A stretch of DNA of 64,000 nt from Paractinoplanes lichenicola. GTDB lineage: Bacteria; Actinomycetota; Actinomycetes; Mycobacteriales; Micromonosporaceae. Below the pieces are notes generated by a model. That model had not been told where the DNA came from. It did not search any database and was given only the letters and a program-made list of their open reading frames with translations. The stretch is taken from the NCBI RefSeq assembly GCF_016785085.1, contig NZ_JAENHO010000009.1:124001-188000 (forward strand). Reading direction: 5' to 3'. Below, in pieces: positions 33,908 through 41,180 of the stretch; position 1 is the stretch's first letter, and each line of letters starts with the position of its first letter. The position numbers were made by a program, and so were the translations under genes.

Positions 33908-34731
33908 CCACGCTCGACGTTCCCGTTCGCAACATCACCGGCGACATCGACAAGCCCCGCGGCGGCGCGCTAGCCGCCCTTGTGCGCCACAGTGTGGCCC
34001 TGGCCCGGCGCAGCCTGATCAAGACCATCCGTACGCCGGAGGCCCTGATCGACGTCACCCTGCAACCAGTCATCTTCCTGGCGCTGTTCACCTACCTGTT
34101 CGGCGGCGCCATCGCCGGCGGTGACCGCAGCGCTTACCTGCAGTTCCTGCTGCCCGGCCTGCTCGCCCAGTCACTGTCCATGGGCAGCATCGCGCTCGGC
34201 CAAAATCTCAACGCCGACATCGAGAAGGGCGTGTTCGATCGCTTCCGGTCCCTGCCGGTGGCCCGCTCGGCTCCCCTGGTGGGCGCGGTGGCCGCCGACG
34301 TCGTCCGCTACATCACCCTGACCGTGGTGATGCTGGGCTTCGGCATGCTCATGGGCTTCCGGGTGCAGACCGGCTTCCTGCCCACCATCGCGGCGCTCGG
34401 GCTGGCCATCGCGTTCGGCCTGAGCTTCGGCTGGATCTCGGTGTGGGTCGGCATGATGGTCCGTACGTCGGGCGCCGTCCAAGGCGTGATGTTCCTGCTG
34501 GTCTTCCCGCTCGGCTTCGGCAGCAACGTCTTCGTCGCCACCGACACCCTGCCCGGCTGGCTGCAGGCTTTCGTCCATGTCAATCCGATCACGCCACTCG
34601 TCGCCACGATCCGCGGCCTCCTGATCGGCGGCCCGGTGGCCAACCACCTGCTGCTCACGCTGGCCTGGATGGCCGGTTTGCTGATCGTGTTCGTACCGCT
34701 GGCATTGCGCGCCTACAACCGCCGCGCCTGA
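33904..34731 (+). CDS. DrrB-type ABC-2 permease
   Basis: A 275-residue ABC-2 permease with six membrane segments. The family features are present: TIRTPEALIDVTLQPVIFLA, the ADIEKGVFDRFRSLPVARSA loop, and VNPITPLVATIRGLL near the end. It is translationally coupled to the ATPase at 32918. The gene ends just before a strong bidirectional terminator. Confidence 0.92.
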   Translation: MTTLDVPVRNITGDIDKPRGGALAALVRHSVALARRSLIKTIRTPEALIDVTLQPVIFLALFTYLFGGAIAGGDRSAYLQFLLPGLLAQSLSMGSIALGQNLNADIEKGVFDRFRSLPVARSAPLVGAVAADVVRYITLTVVMLGFGMLMGFRVQTGFLPTIAALGLAIAFGLSFGWISVWVGMMVRTSGAVQGVMFLLVFPLGFGSNVFVATDTLPGWLQAFVHVNPITPLVATIRGLLIGGPVANHLLLTLAWMAGLLIVFVPLALRAYNRRA

Positions 34732-34741
34732 CGCACACGAG

Positions 34742-34771
34742 AAAGGGCCGGCCCTTCGGGACCGGCCCTTT
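34742..34771. terminator. bidirectional hairpin terminator
   Basis: AAAGGGCCGG and CCGGCCCTTT form a 10-bp perfect stem around a 10-base loop, between the convergent DrrB-type and NlpC genes. The A and T runs at the base serve both strands. Confidence 0.85.
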
Positions 34772-34776
34772 CGGTG

Positions 34777-36153
34777 TCAGTACCGGTAGTAGCCCACCAG
34801 CCCGGAACGGCCGCTGACCGAGCTCTTCCGGATGTTCATCCCGGTCTGCGGCGCCTCGATCATCCGGCCGGCGCCGACGAAGATCGCCACGTGTGTCGTG
34901 TTGGTCGGGCCCGACCCGAAGTAGACGAGGTCACCGGGCTGCGGGGCGGTCACCCGCTTCATCCGCTTGAGATGCATGTTCGTGTTGCCGCCGCCGAGCA
35001 CATCCACCCCGTACGCCTGCCGGTAGACCCACCGCGTGAAGCCGCTGCAGTCGACCCCGACGGTCTTGGTGGCCGGGCACGGCTTGATCGAACCGGTGTA
35101 CCCGTCGCACGTACCCGTCGAGGGGCCGGCCACCGAGCCGTGCCCACCGCCCCACACGTACGGGACTGAGCCGCCCCGCCACGGCGAGACCGCCCGCCCG
35201 GCCAGCACGTCCTCGGCGATCCGGACGATCGCCGAACCGCCCGCCGGGGGCACCGTGACCGAGCACGACGGGTTGCTGACGGCGTTGCCGAAGAACCCCG
35301 CCCCGGCCCCGTACGCGAAGACACCGCCATCGGTCCCGGCCAGCCAGTAGCCACCTGCCCGAGGATCGGCCGCGATCCCGGTGATCGGCCCGCCCAGCCG
35401 CCGCCCCGCCGCGGACCCCCGGAAGGTCGCCCCGCCCAGCGCGAACACTCCGCCGTCGCCGGCCGTCAGCAGCAGCCCGAAGCCGTTGCCGTCCCGCGCG
35501 GCAGCGGTCACCGGCTGCGCCAGCCTCATGCCCGGCAGGGGATTGCTCGACGGCCCGCGGTAGTCGCCGAACGCGAACACCCCGCCGTCGGCCGCCACGG
35601 TCGCGTAACCCCGCCCGGTCGGGCTGGCCACGATGTCGACCATCGGCTTGTTCAGCGGCTTGCCACCCATCGACCCGAAGAACGGCGCCCCGCCCAGCGC
35701 GAACACGCCACCGTCACCGGCCACCAGCAGCAGCCCGTTGGCCCCGATCCGGGTGGCCTCCACGATCGGCTTGACCAGCTGACCGCGGCCCGCCATGGCC
35801 GGCAGCGGATTGGACGCCGGCGCCACCGCGTCGCCGTACGCGAACACACCACCGTCGGCCGCCACCGTCCAATAACCGGACCCCGACCCGGTCGGCACGA
35901 CCGCGACCATGGGCTTGTTCAGCGCCTTGCCGCCCATCGAGCCGTAGAACCGGGCGTCGCCGTAGCTGAAGACACCTCCGTCGGTGGCCGTCAGCCAATA
36001 CCCGTTGCCGGTCGGCGTGGGCGCCATGTCCACGATGCTGCCGGCCAGGCACCCCGGCAGGGCGGCCTGCGCCGTCGCGGGCGCGATGAGAGTGAGGGCT
36101 GTCGCCGCGAGCGCCACGGCACCCGTGCTCAACAGCTTGCGGTGAATGGACAT
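34777..36153 (-). CDS. secreted NlpC/P60 endopeptidase with N-terminal beta-propeller-like repeats
   Basis: A 458-residue exported protein. After the signal peptide (IHRKLLSTGAVALAATALTL) come about six repeats of around 45 residues with the pattern DGGVF-x-GDA-x-F-GSMGGKxLNKPMV and GYW, resembling a blade or bacterial repeat domain. The C-terminal NlpC/P60 domain has catalytic Cys in VDCSGFTRWVYR and His in NTTHVAIFVGAGR. It should cleave peptidoglycan stem peptides. The start ATG 36153 is preceded by GGACGGGAAA. It is convergent with the DrrAB-type operon, with a terminator between. Confidence 0.88.
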   Translation of the reverse strand: MSIHRKLLSTGAVALAATALTLIAPATAQAALPGCLAGSIVDMAPTPTGNGYWLTATDGGVFSYGDARFYGSMGGKALNKPMVAVVPTGSGSGYWTVAADGGVFAYGDAVAPASNPLPAMAGRGQLVKPIVEATRIGANGLLLVAGDGGVFALGGAPFFGSMGGKPLNKPMVDIVASPTGRGYATVAADGGVFAFGDYRGPSSNPLPGMRLAQPVTAAARDGNGFGLLLTAGDGGVFALGGATFRGSAAGRRLGGPITGIAADPRAGGYWLAGTDGGVFAYGAGAGFFGNAVSNPSCSVTVPPAGGSAIVRIAEDVLAGRAVSPWRGGSVPYVWGGGHGSVAGPSTGTCDGYTGSIKPCPATKTVGVDCSGFTRWVYRQAYGVDVLGGGNTNMHLKRMKRVTAPQPGDLVYFGSGPTNTTHVAIFVGAGRMIEAPQTGMNIRKSSVSGRSGLVGYYRY

Positions 36154-36316
36154 CGATTTCCCGTCCGGAAGCAGAAACGAACCTGGCCCCACCGAGAGAA
36201 CATCGCAGAACCGGCGGAATCCATACCGTGGCCCCAATATCGGGCGTTCGCCGCGAACCCCCGCTGCTCCGATTAACCCGTTCGGGTAGGCCGGCCCGGC
36301 GTGCCACACTGTCGCA

Positions 36317-36880
36317 GTGGATCTGTTCCGGTGCGCGACTTGCGGCAACACGCTGAGCGTCCCGATCCGCCTGGTGGAGCTCCCGGCCGGTCCACACTGG
36401 TCACTCCTGAGCTGCCACCACGTCAACCCGCCACGCCTGGCCCCCGGCACCTACGCGACAGACCCCAGCCCGTACGGCCGTGACCAGACGACCGGCACGT
36501 TCGTGCTCTCACCCGGCGACGTCCGCGGCACCCGCTTCGTCCACGACCACGTCCACATCGGCTGCTGGTCCCTGGCCGGCTGGGAACCCTGCATGGCCTG
36601 CGACACGTGCGGCACCCTGGTCGCCTCCCGCACGGACGACTGCAAGGTGGCCCAGGAGACACGCTTCGACCCGGCCACGGTCATCCGCGAGCCCCACAGC
36701 GGCGAGCCCGGCCTACCCGCGGACCAGTTCGCCTTGATCGCCGACTGGGACGACCCTGCCCCCGACACCCGCCGCAACTGGACACCTCGCCCGGTCCGCC
36801 CCCGCCCCGAATTGCTGGCAACTCGCTGGGGCGGCCAGGGCCTCGCCGAAGACCTCTACCGAGACGACCCACCGGCCTGA
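36317..36880 (+). CDS. hypothetical protein with Cys pairs, possibly zinc-ribbon
   Basis: A 187-residue protein starting at GTG 36317. Cys at 6 and 9 (CATCG) and at 92, 95 and 98 (CMACDTCG) suggest a zinc-binding fold. The sequence between contains SLLSCHHVNPPRLAPGTYAT and DVRGTRFVHDHVHIGCW. No catalytic motif was identified, and the family is not recognised. It is on its own transcription unit, divergent from NlpC. Confidence 0.65.
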   Translation: MDLFRCATCGNTLSVPIRLVELPAGPHWSLLSCHHVNPPRLAPGTYATDPSPYGRDQTTGTFVLSPGDVRGTRFVHDHVHIGCWSLAGWEPCMACDTCGTLVASRTDDCKVAQETRFDPATVIREPHSGEPGLPADQFALIADWDDPAPDTRRNWTPRPVRPRPELLATRWGGQGLAEDLYRDDPPA

Positions 36881-36998
36881 CCCCGACGGCTTCCAGGATG
36901 GCTGCGTTGCGGTTACCGCCCTCGCCGTCTCCTCATGGTTCGCGCTCAGGCAGGTTCGCTACGTCCGGCAGGCGAATCATCTGCCGCTGCTCGCGAAC

Positions 36999-37436
36999 GT
37001 GATCCAGGATTTCCGGACCGCTGACTTCATGCGCGACCTCGAATACGTCGAGGGACGGCTGGCCATCGAGCACGACCCGAGCCTCGGCATCGCCGACCTT
37101 CCCAGCCCGGCCAAGGAACGCGTCTTCAACGTGGCCTACTACTTCCAGTCGTTGGCCTCGATGGTGATCTTCGACGTGGTGGACGCCGACATAGTCGTTT
37201 ACATGATGAGGCACCGGGTCCGGCGAGTCTGGACCGCGATCGAGCCCTTCGTCTTGAACGAACGCGAGCACGGCCATCACAAGGGGCCGATGTTCTCCCT
37301 TCTGGAGGATCTCGCCGTCCGCTGCAGTGAGGTCGACGAGGAAGACGCCGCTCGCAAGCTTCGTCTCCGTTCGTTTCCTCGGCCCGAGCGGACCAGGATC
37401 GCGGCGGCGGCGAACAGCGACGCCGAGGAGCCGTGA
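36999..37436 (+). CDS. DUF4760-like protein, 5' end probably decayed
   Basis: A 145-residue frame from GTG 36999 (VIQDFRTADFMRDLEYVEGR, YYFQSLASMVIFDVVDAD, RVWTAIEPFVLNER). It resembles DUF4760-type membrane-attached proteins. The same frame upstream reads GCVAVTALAVSSWFALRQVR and YVRQANHLPLLA without any start codon, matching the usual membrane segment and linker of the family. The true gene therefore seems to have lost its start by mutation or frameshift, or uses an unusual start. Expression of the remaining part is uncertain. Confidence 0.55.
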   Translation: MIQDFRTADFMRDLEYVEGRLAIEHDPSLGIADLPSPAKERVFNVAYYFQSLASMVIFDVVDADIVVYMMRHRVRRVWTAIEPFVLNEREHGHHKGPMFSLLEDLAVRCSEVDEEDAARKLRLRSFPRPERTRIAAAANSDAEEP

Positions 37437-37446
37437 CCGGCAGCCA

Positions 37447-37475
37447 TTGACACTCTTCAATTAAAGGGTGACGAT
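37447..37475 (+). promoter_or_regulatory. sigma-70-like promoter of the SGNH esterase-pectinesterase operon
   Basis: TTGACA at 37447-37452 is a perfect -35 box; GACGAT at 37470-37475 after 17 bases is a possible -10. The CebR operator follows 6 bases later, over the expected start site. Confidence 0.55.
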
Positions 37476-37481
37476 GCAGTC

Positions 37482-37495
37482 TGGGAGCGCTCCCA
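37482..37495 (+). promoter_or_regulatory. CebR/CelR operator (perfect 14-mer)
   Basis: TGGGAGCGCTCCCA is the perfect palindromic consensus bound by LacI-family CebR/CelR, which represses (hemi)cellulase genes until cello-oligosaccharides are present. It lies 20 bases upstream of ATG 37516. Confidence 0.9.
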
Positions 37496-37515
37496 TCCTG
37501 AAGCGAAGGGGCTGA

Positions 37516-38592
37516 ATGGTGTCTCGATTTCGTACGCTGGTGCTCGCCGCGGCCCTGGGTGTAGCCACGGTCGTCCCCGCCGTGGTCGCGAGTTCCGGGC
37601 CCGCGCAGTCCGCCGATGCGCCCGTACGGGTCATGCCGCTCGGCGATTCGATCACCGCCGGGCCTGGTTGCTGGCGGGCCAAGCTCTGGAATCGGCTGCA
37701 GACCGCGGGCTACACGAACGTCGACTTCGTCGGCACCCAGTCGGATGGTGGTGGCTGCAACCCCGGCTACGCGTACGACTCCGATCACGAGGGGCACGGC
37801 GGCTTCTCGGCGACCGGCATCGCGGCCAACAACCAGCTGCCGCCGTGGCTGGCCGCCGCTCGGCCCGACGTCGTGCTCATGCACCTGGGCACCAACGACA
37901 TGTGGGGTGGCTACATCCCGCTGGCCGACAAGCTGACCGCCTTCACCAAGCTGGTCGGGCAGATGCGGGCGGCGAACCCGGCCGTGAAGGTTGTCGTCGC
38001 GCAGATCATTCCGATCAGTGCCGCCGCGTGTTCGACCTGTCCGGCCGACGTGCGGGCCCTCAACGATGCGATCCCCGGGTGGGCGGCCGGGCTCAGCACC
38101 AGTCAGTCGCCGATCACGGTGGCCGACCTGTGGACCGGCTATGACGCGGTGGCCGACAACACCGACGGTATCCACCCCAACGACACCGGCTTCCGCAAGA
38201 TGGCCGACGCCTGGTTTCCGGCCGTGGCGCGGGTATTGGGCGGCACCCCGCCGCCGACGACGACACCGCCCACCACGACCCCGCCGACGGGCACCTGCGC
38301 CGCGACCTACACCGTGACCGGCCAGTGGGCGGGCGGCTTCCAGGGCGAAGTGACCGTACGCAACACGTCCTCCGCGACCACCGCCGGCTGGACGGCGACG
38401 TTCGCCTTCAGCGCCGGCCAGCGGATCAGCCAGGCCTGGAACGCCACAGTCACCCAGACCGGCAGCACGGTGACCGCCCGCGACGCGAGCTGGAACGGCC
38501 GCCTCGCCCCGGGAGCCAGCGCCTCGTTCGGCTTTACGGCAACGGCGACGGGCAGCAATCCGAGCCCGGCGGTGACCTGCGCCCTGAGCTGA
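37516..38592 (+). CDS. secreted SGNH-family esterase with C-terminal CBM2
   Basis: A 358-residue exported enzyme. A signal peptide precedes the SGNH hydrolase domain: nucleophile S45 in PLGDSITAG, Asn/Gly in MHLGTNDMW, and DGIHPNDTGF with the acid and His. This arrangement is common in carbohydrate esterase family 3-type acetyl xylan esterases. A Pro/Thr linker (PPPTTTPPTTTPP) leads to a CBM2 module (about 257-358; TGQWAGGFQGEVTVRN). It removes acetyl groups from plant polysaccharide and binds cellulose or xylan. Expression is CebR-controlled. Confidence 0.9.
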   Translation: MVSRFRTLVLAAALGVATVVPAVVASSGPAQSADAPVRVMPLGDSITAGPGCWRAKLWNRLQTAGYTNVDFVGTQSDGGGCNPGYAYDSDHEGHGGFSATGIAANNQLPPWLAAARPDVVLMHLGTNDMWGGYIPLADKLTAFTKLVGQMRAANPAVKVVVAQIIPISAAACSTCPADVRALNDAIPGWAAGLSTSQSPITVADLWTGYDAVADNTDGIHPNDTGFRKMADAWFPAVARVLGGTPPPTTTPPTTTPPTGTCAATYTVTGQWAGGFQGEVTVRNTSSATTAGWTATFAFSAGQRISQAWNATVTQTGSTVTARDASWNGRLAPGASASFGFTATATGSNPSPAVTCALS

Positions 38593-38639
38593 CAACTGAC
38601 TCCCCGCCCCTCATCCGACGCAAGACAAAGGAGCGGACG

Positions 38640-39605
38640 TTGCGAGCACGAAGAATTCTCACCCTGGCGGCGGTGCCGATCGCGGTCCTCGGCGCTACCG
38701 CCGTCCCCTCGGAGGCGGCTACCACCCTGACCGTCGCCGCCGACGGCTCGGCCACCTACCGTACGGTGCAGGCCGCCGTGAACGCCGTGCCGGCCGGCAA
38801 CACCAGCCGCGTCACGATCACGATCAAGGCGGGCACATACCGGGAGAGTGTGGTCATCCCGTCGAACAAGCCGTACGTCACGTTGGAGGGTCTCGGCTCG
38901 ACCGCGGCGGCCACGGTGATCGTCAACAACAAGCCCGCGTCGACGGCCGGCACCACCGGCTCGGCCACGGTCTACGTGCAGGCCAAGGAGTTCTACGGCA
39001 AGAACCTGACGTTCAGCAACGACTACGACGAGGCCGCCAACGGCTCCTCGCAGGCGCTCGCGCTGGCGCTCTACGGAGACCGGGCGCGGCTGGGGAACGT
39101 ACGGGTGACTGCCGACCAGGACACGCTGCTCATCTACAACAAGGCCCGGGCGTACATCTGGAGCTCGTACATCGAAGGCACCGTCGACTTCATCTACGGC
39201 AACGGCGCGGCGGTCATCTACGCCAGCACGATCCACGAGAAGCGCAGCACCGGCGGCTACCTGACCGCGGCCAACACCGACGCGGCCTCCCCGTACGGCT
39301 TCTTGATCTACAAGTCGACGATCACCGGCGTGACCAGCAACGTCACCTATCTCGGCCGGCCGTGGGGCGCCGCCGGGCAGGTCACGGTCAGGGAGTCGAA
39401 CCTGAGCGCCACCATCAAGGTCGCGCAGCCCTGGACCGACATGTCCGGCAACGCCTGGCAGAACGCGCGCTTCTACGAATACAAGAACACCGGCGCGGGC
39501 GCGACGGTCAACAGCAACCGCAGGCAGTTGACCGACGCGCAGGCCGCGAACTACACCCCGCAGAAATACCTGGCGGGCTCCGACGGCTGGAACCCGGTGG
39601 GCTAG
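38640..39605 (+). CDS. pectinesterase (pectin methylesterase)
   Basis: A 321-residue secreted enzyme of carbohydrate esterase family 8. Motifs include GQALALALY-like SSQALALALYGD, the DQDTLLIYN region, DFIYGNGAAVIYA and YLGRPWGAAG, with the catalytic Asp residues and Arg. It demethylates pectin, opening it to lyases. The start TTG 38640 is chosen because AAAGGAG lies 6 bases before it and a signal peptide begins there (LRARRILTLAAVPIAVLG). It lies 47 bases after the CBM2 esterase, so it belongs to the CebR-controlled operon. Confidence 0.92.
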   Translation: MRARRILTLAAVPIAVLGATAVPSEAATTLTVAADGSATYRTVQAAVNAVPAGNTSRVTITIKAGTYRESVVIPSNKPYVTLEGLGSTAAATVIVNNKPASTAGTTGSATVYVQAKEFYGKNLTFSNDYDEAANGSSQALALALYGDRARLGNVRVTADQDTLLIYNKARAYIWSSYIEGTVDFIYGNGAAVIYASTIHEKRSTGGYLTAANTDAASPYGFLIYKSTITGVTSNVTYLGRPWGAAGQVTVRESNLSATIKVAQPWTDMSGNAWQNARFYEYKNTGAGATVNSNRRQLTDAQAANYTPQKYLAGSDGWNPVG

Positions 39606-39770
39606 GTCCTGTTTCGTAGTGGGGGTGGGAGCGAGGCCGGGTCCAGATTTCGTCTGGTGGTGGCCCGGGGAAGCCTGGCTCCCGGTGTTGGAACCTGGCT
39701 TTCCCTCAGGCGCCGCCAGGCGGGATCTGGGCCCTGCCGCAGCCCCGCCCCCACTGCGAAACAGGGCCTA
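39603..39770. mobile_element. MITE-like element, copy 2
   Basis: A 168-base element about 96 % identical to copy 1 at 13873-14039. Differences are a few substitutions and a small change after GGCTTTCCC. It sits between the convergent pectinesterase and acetylesterase genes, overlapping both TAG stop codons by their TA. The flanks read C-TA at the left and TA-G at the right, consistent with insertion into CTAG. Confidence 0.85.
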
Positions 39771-40595
39771 GGGCCAGACGATCAGGGAGTCGGCGACGTT
39801 CGAGGTCAGCCGCTGGAAGTCGCCGCCCGGCCGGAGCCCCTGGTTCTTGAGCTGGGTGGCGACCAGGCGGGCGACCTCGATCGCGCCGTGCGCCCGGAAG
39901 TGCGTGTTGTCCTCGATGCCGTCCGGGTAGTTGGGGCTCTGCCCGGCCGCCAGGAACAGGAAGCACTTGCGGGTGTCGTTCACGCCCAGCTTGTTCCACA
40001 GGACCAGGCTGAGCGCGGTCAGGTCGATGCACGGCACCTGCCTGGCCGCGGCCAGCTCCTTCATCGCGCCCGGGTAGGCGCCGTGCGACGACTGAGCCAC
40101 GCCGGCGCTGTCGAAGCGGCGCCGCTCGACCGGGGTGACCAGCACCGGGGTGGCACCCTTGGCCCGGGCCCCGTCGACGAACCGGCTCAGGTAGGTCTTG
40201 TAGGTCGTCGCCGGGATCGTGTAGCGCGCCGGGTCCTCGGCCTTCTCGTCGTTGTGACCGAACGAGATGAGCAGCAAGTCACCCGCCGTGATCGCGTTGA
40301 GGATCGGCGTGAGCAGCCCCGAGTCGACGAAGCTCTTCGAGCTCGCACCCGATTTGGCATGGTTGACGACCGTGACGCCCGACGTGAAGAAAACCGGAAG
40401 AGCCTGACCCCAGCCCGTACGCGGGGCGGCGGACTTGCCGTACGTCGAGGCGGTGGAGTCCCCGGCGACGTAGACCTTGACGGCGGCCGCGGCGGCCGAC
40501 GCGGGGCCGGTCAGCAGCGACGGGGCAACAGCGGCGAGTGCGCCGACGGCGCCGGCCCCGGCCAGAAAGGCCCGGCGGCTTGTGTGATCGGACAT
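39768..40595 (-). CDS. rhamnogalacturonan acetylesterase-like SGNH hydrolase
   Basis: A 275-residue exported esterase with a twin-arginine signal (SRRAFLAGAG). The nucleophile S47 is in VAGDSTASTYG, Asn in SFGHNDEKAED, and the acid/His pair is in DNTHFRAHGAIEVA. This pattern matches carbohydrate esterase family 12, which deacetylates rhamnogalacturonan. ATG 40595 follows GGGAGGA with 6 bases spacing. The gene is convergent with the pectinesterase and functionally related to it. Its TAG stop lies in the MITE edge. Confidence 0.9.
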   Translation of the reverse strand: MSDHTSRRAFLAGAGAVGALAAVAPSLLTGPASAAAAAVKVYVAGDSTASTYGKSAAPRTGWGQALPVFFTSGVTVVNHAKSGASSKSFVDSGLLTPILNAITAGDLLLISFGHNDEKAEDPARYTIPATTYKTYLSRFVDGARAKGATPVLVTPVERRRFDSAGVAQSSHGAYPGAMKELAAARQVPCIDLTALSLVLWNKLGVNDTRKCFLFLAAGQSPNYPDGIEDNTHFRAHGAIEVARLVATQLKNQGLRPGGDFQRLTSNVADSLIVWP

Positions 40596-40958
40596 GACAA
40601 TCCTCCCTGAAACGGACGGCGGGCGGACCCGGCGGGTCCGTTCAGTAGTGCGACCGTCCGGGAGTCGGATAACAAGAAATTCAAGCTCTCCGTAGCGAAC
40701 CGTTCGCTCAGTGATGGGCTCGAGGACGCCCGCGCCTGCCGGGAAATGTCTGTTCCTGCCCGTCCGGCCCGGTGGGCGGTAGCACCGCGAGTGGGATGGC
40801 GCAATTACCGAAAGTGACGGCCGCGGCGTGAGCTGGGACTGCGGAATCGATCCGGCCGAGAGCCGCCCGGCGCCGCGCCGAAAACCCTGATTCGATCTTC
40901 CAATTAGGCGCCTGTCGATGTTTGGCGCGGGCCCGCGCGGAGGGTACGGTCTGCGGTC
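40596..40958. other. gene-free region with two palindromes
   Basis: No gene is visible here. AGCGAACCGTTCGCT (40694-40708) is a perfect palindrome with a single central base. CGGACCC/GGGTCCG (40624-40630, 40634-40640) is a short inverted repeat. The region is the divergent promoter space of the acetylesterase and of the small gene at 40959. Confidence 0.55.
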
Positions 40959-41126
40959 ATGACCGAAAGCAACCAGCAGTCCGGCCGGCACGCCGCGAAG
41001 CCGGACGATCTCGGGGATCGTTCCACCGTCAACATCAAGAAGTATCTGTTGAAGGACGAGGAGCTGGAGCGTCGCGCGGCCACCGAGAGCAAGGGCCGGC
41101 ACTCCGCCCCGGAGCCGCAAAGCTGA
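40959..41126 (+). CDS. small hydrophilic protein, 55 residues
   Basis: ATG 40959 to TGA 41126 gives a 55-residue charged protein (MTESNQQSGRHAAKPDDLGD, KKYLLKDEELERR, ending RHSAPEPQS). Third codon positions are GC-rich, as in real genes here. It has no Cys, no membrane segment and no recognised family. It lies 54 bases upstream of the AfsR-like gene and may be co-transcribed. Confidence 0.5.
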   Translation: MTESNQQSGRHAAKPDDLGDRSTVNIKKYLLKDEELERRAATESKGRHSAPEPQS

Positions 41127-41180
41127 GCAACAACCTCCCCGGGTTGGGCGAGCTGGACCCGGCGCGGGAGGATCGACCAT

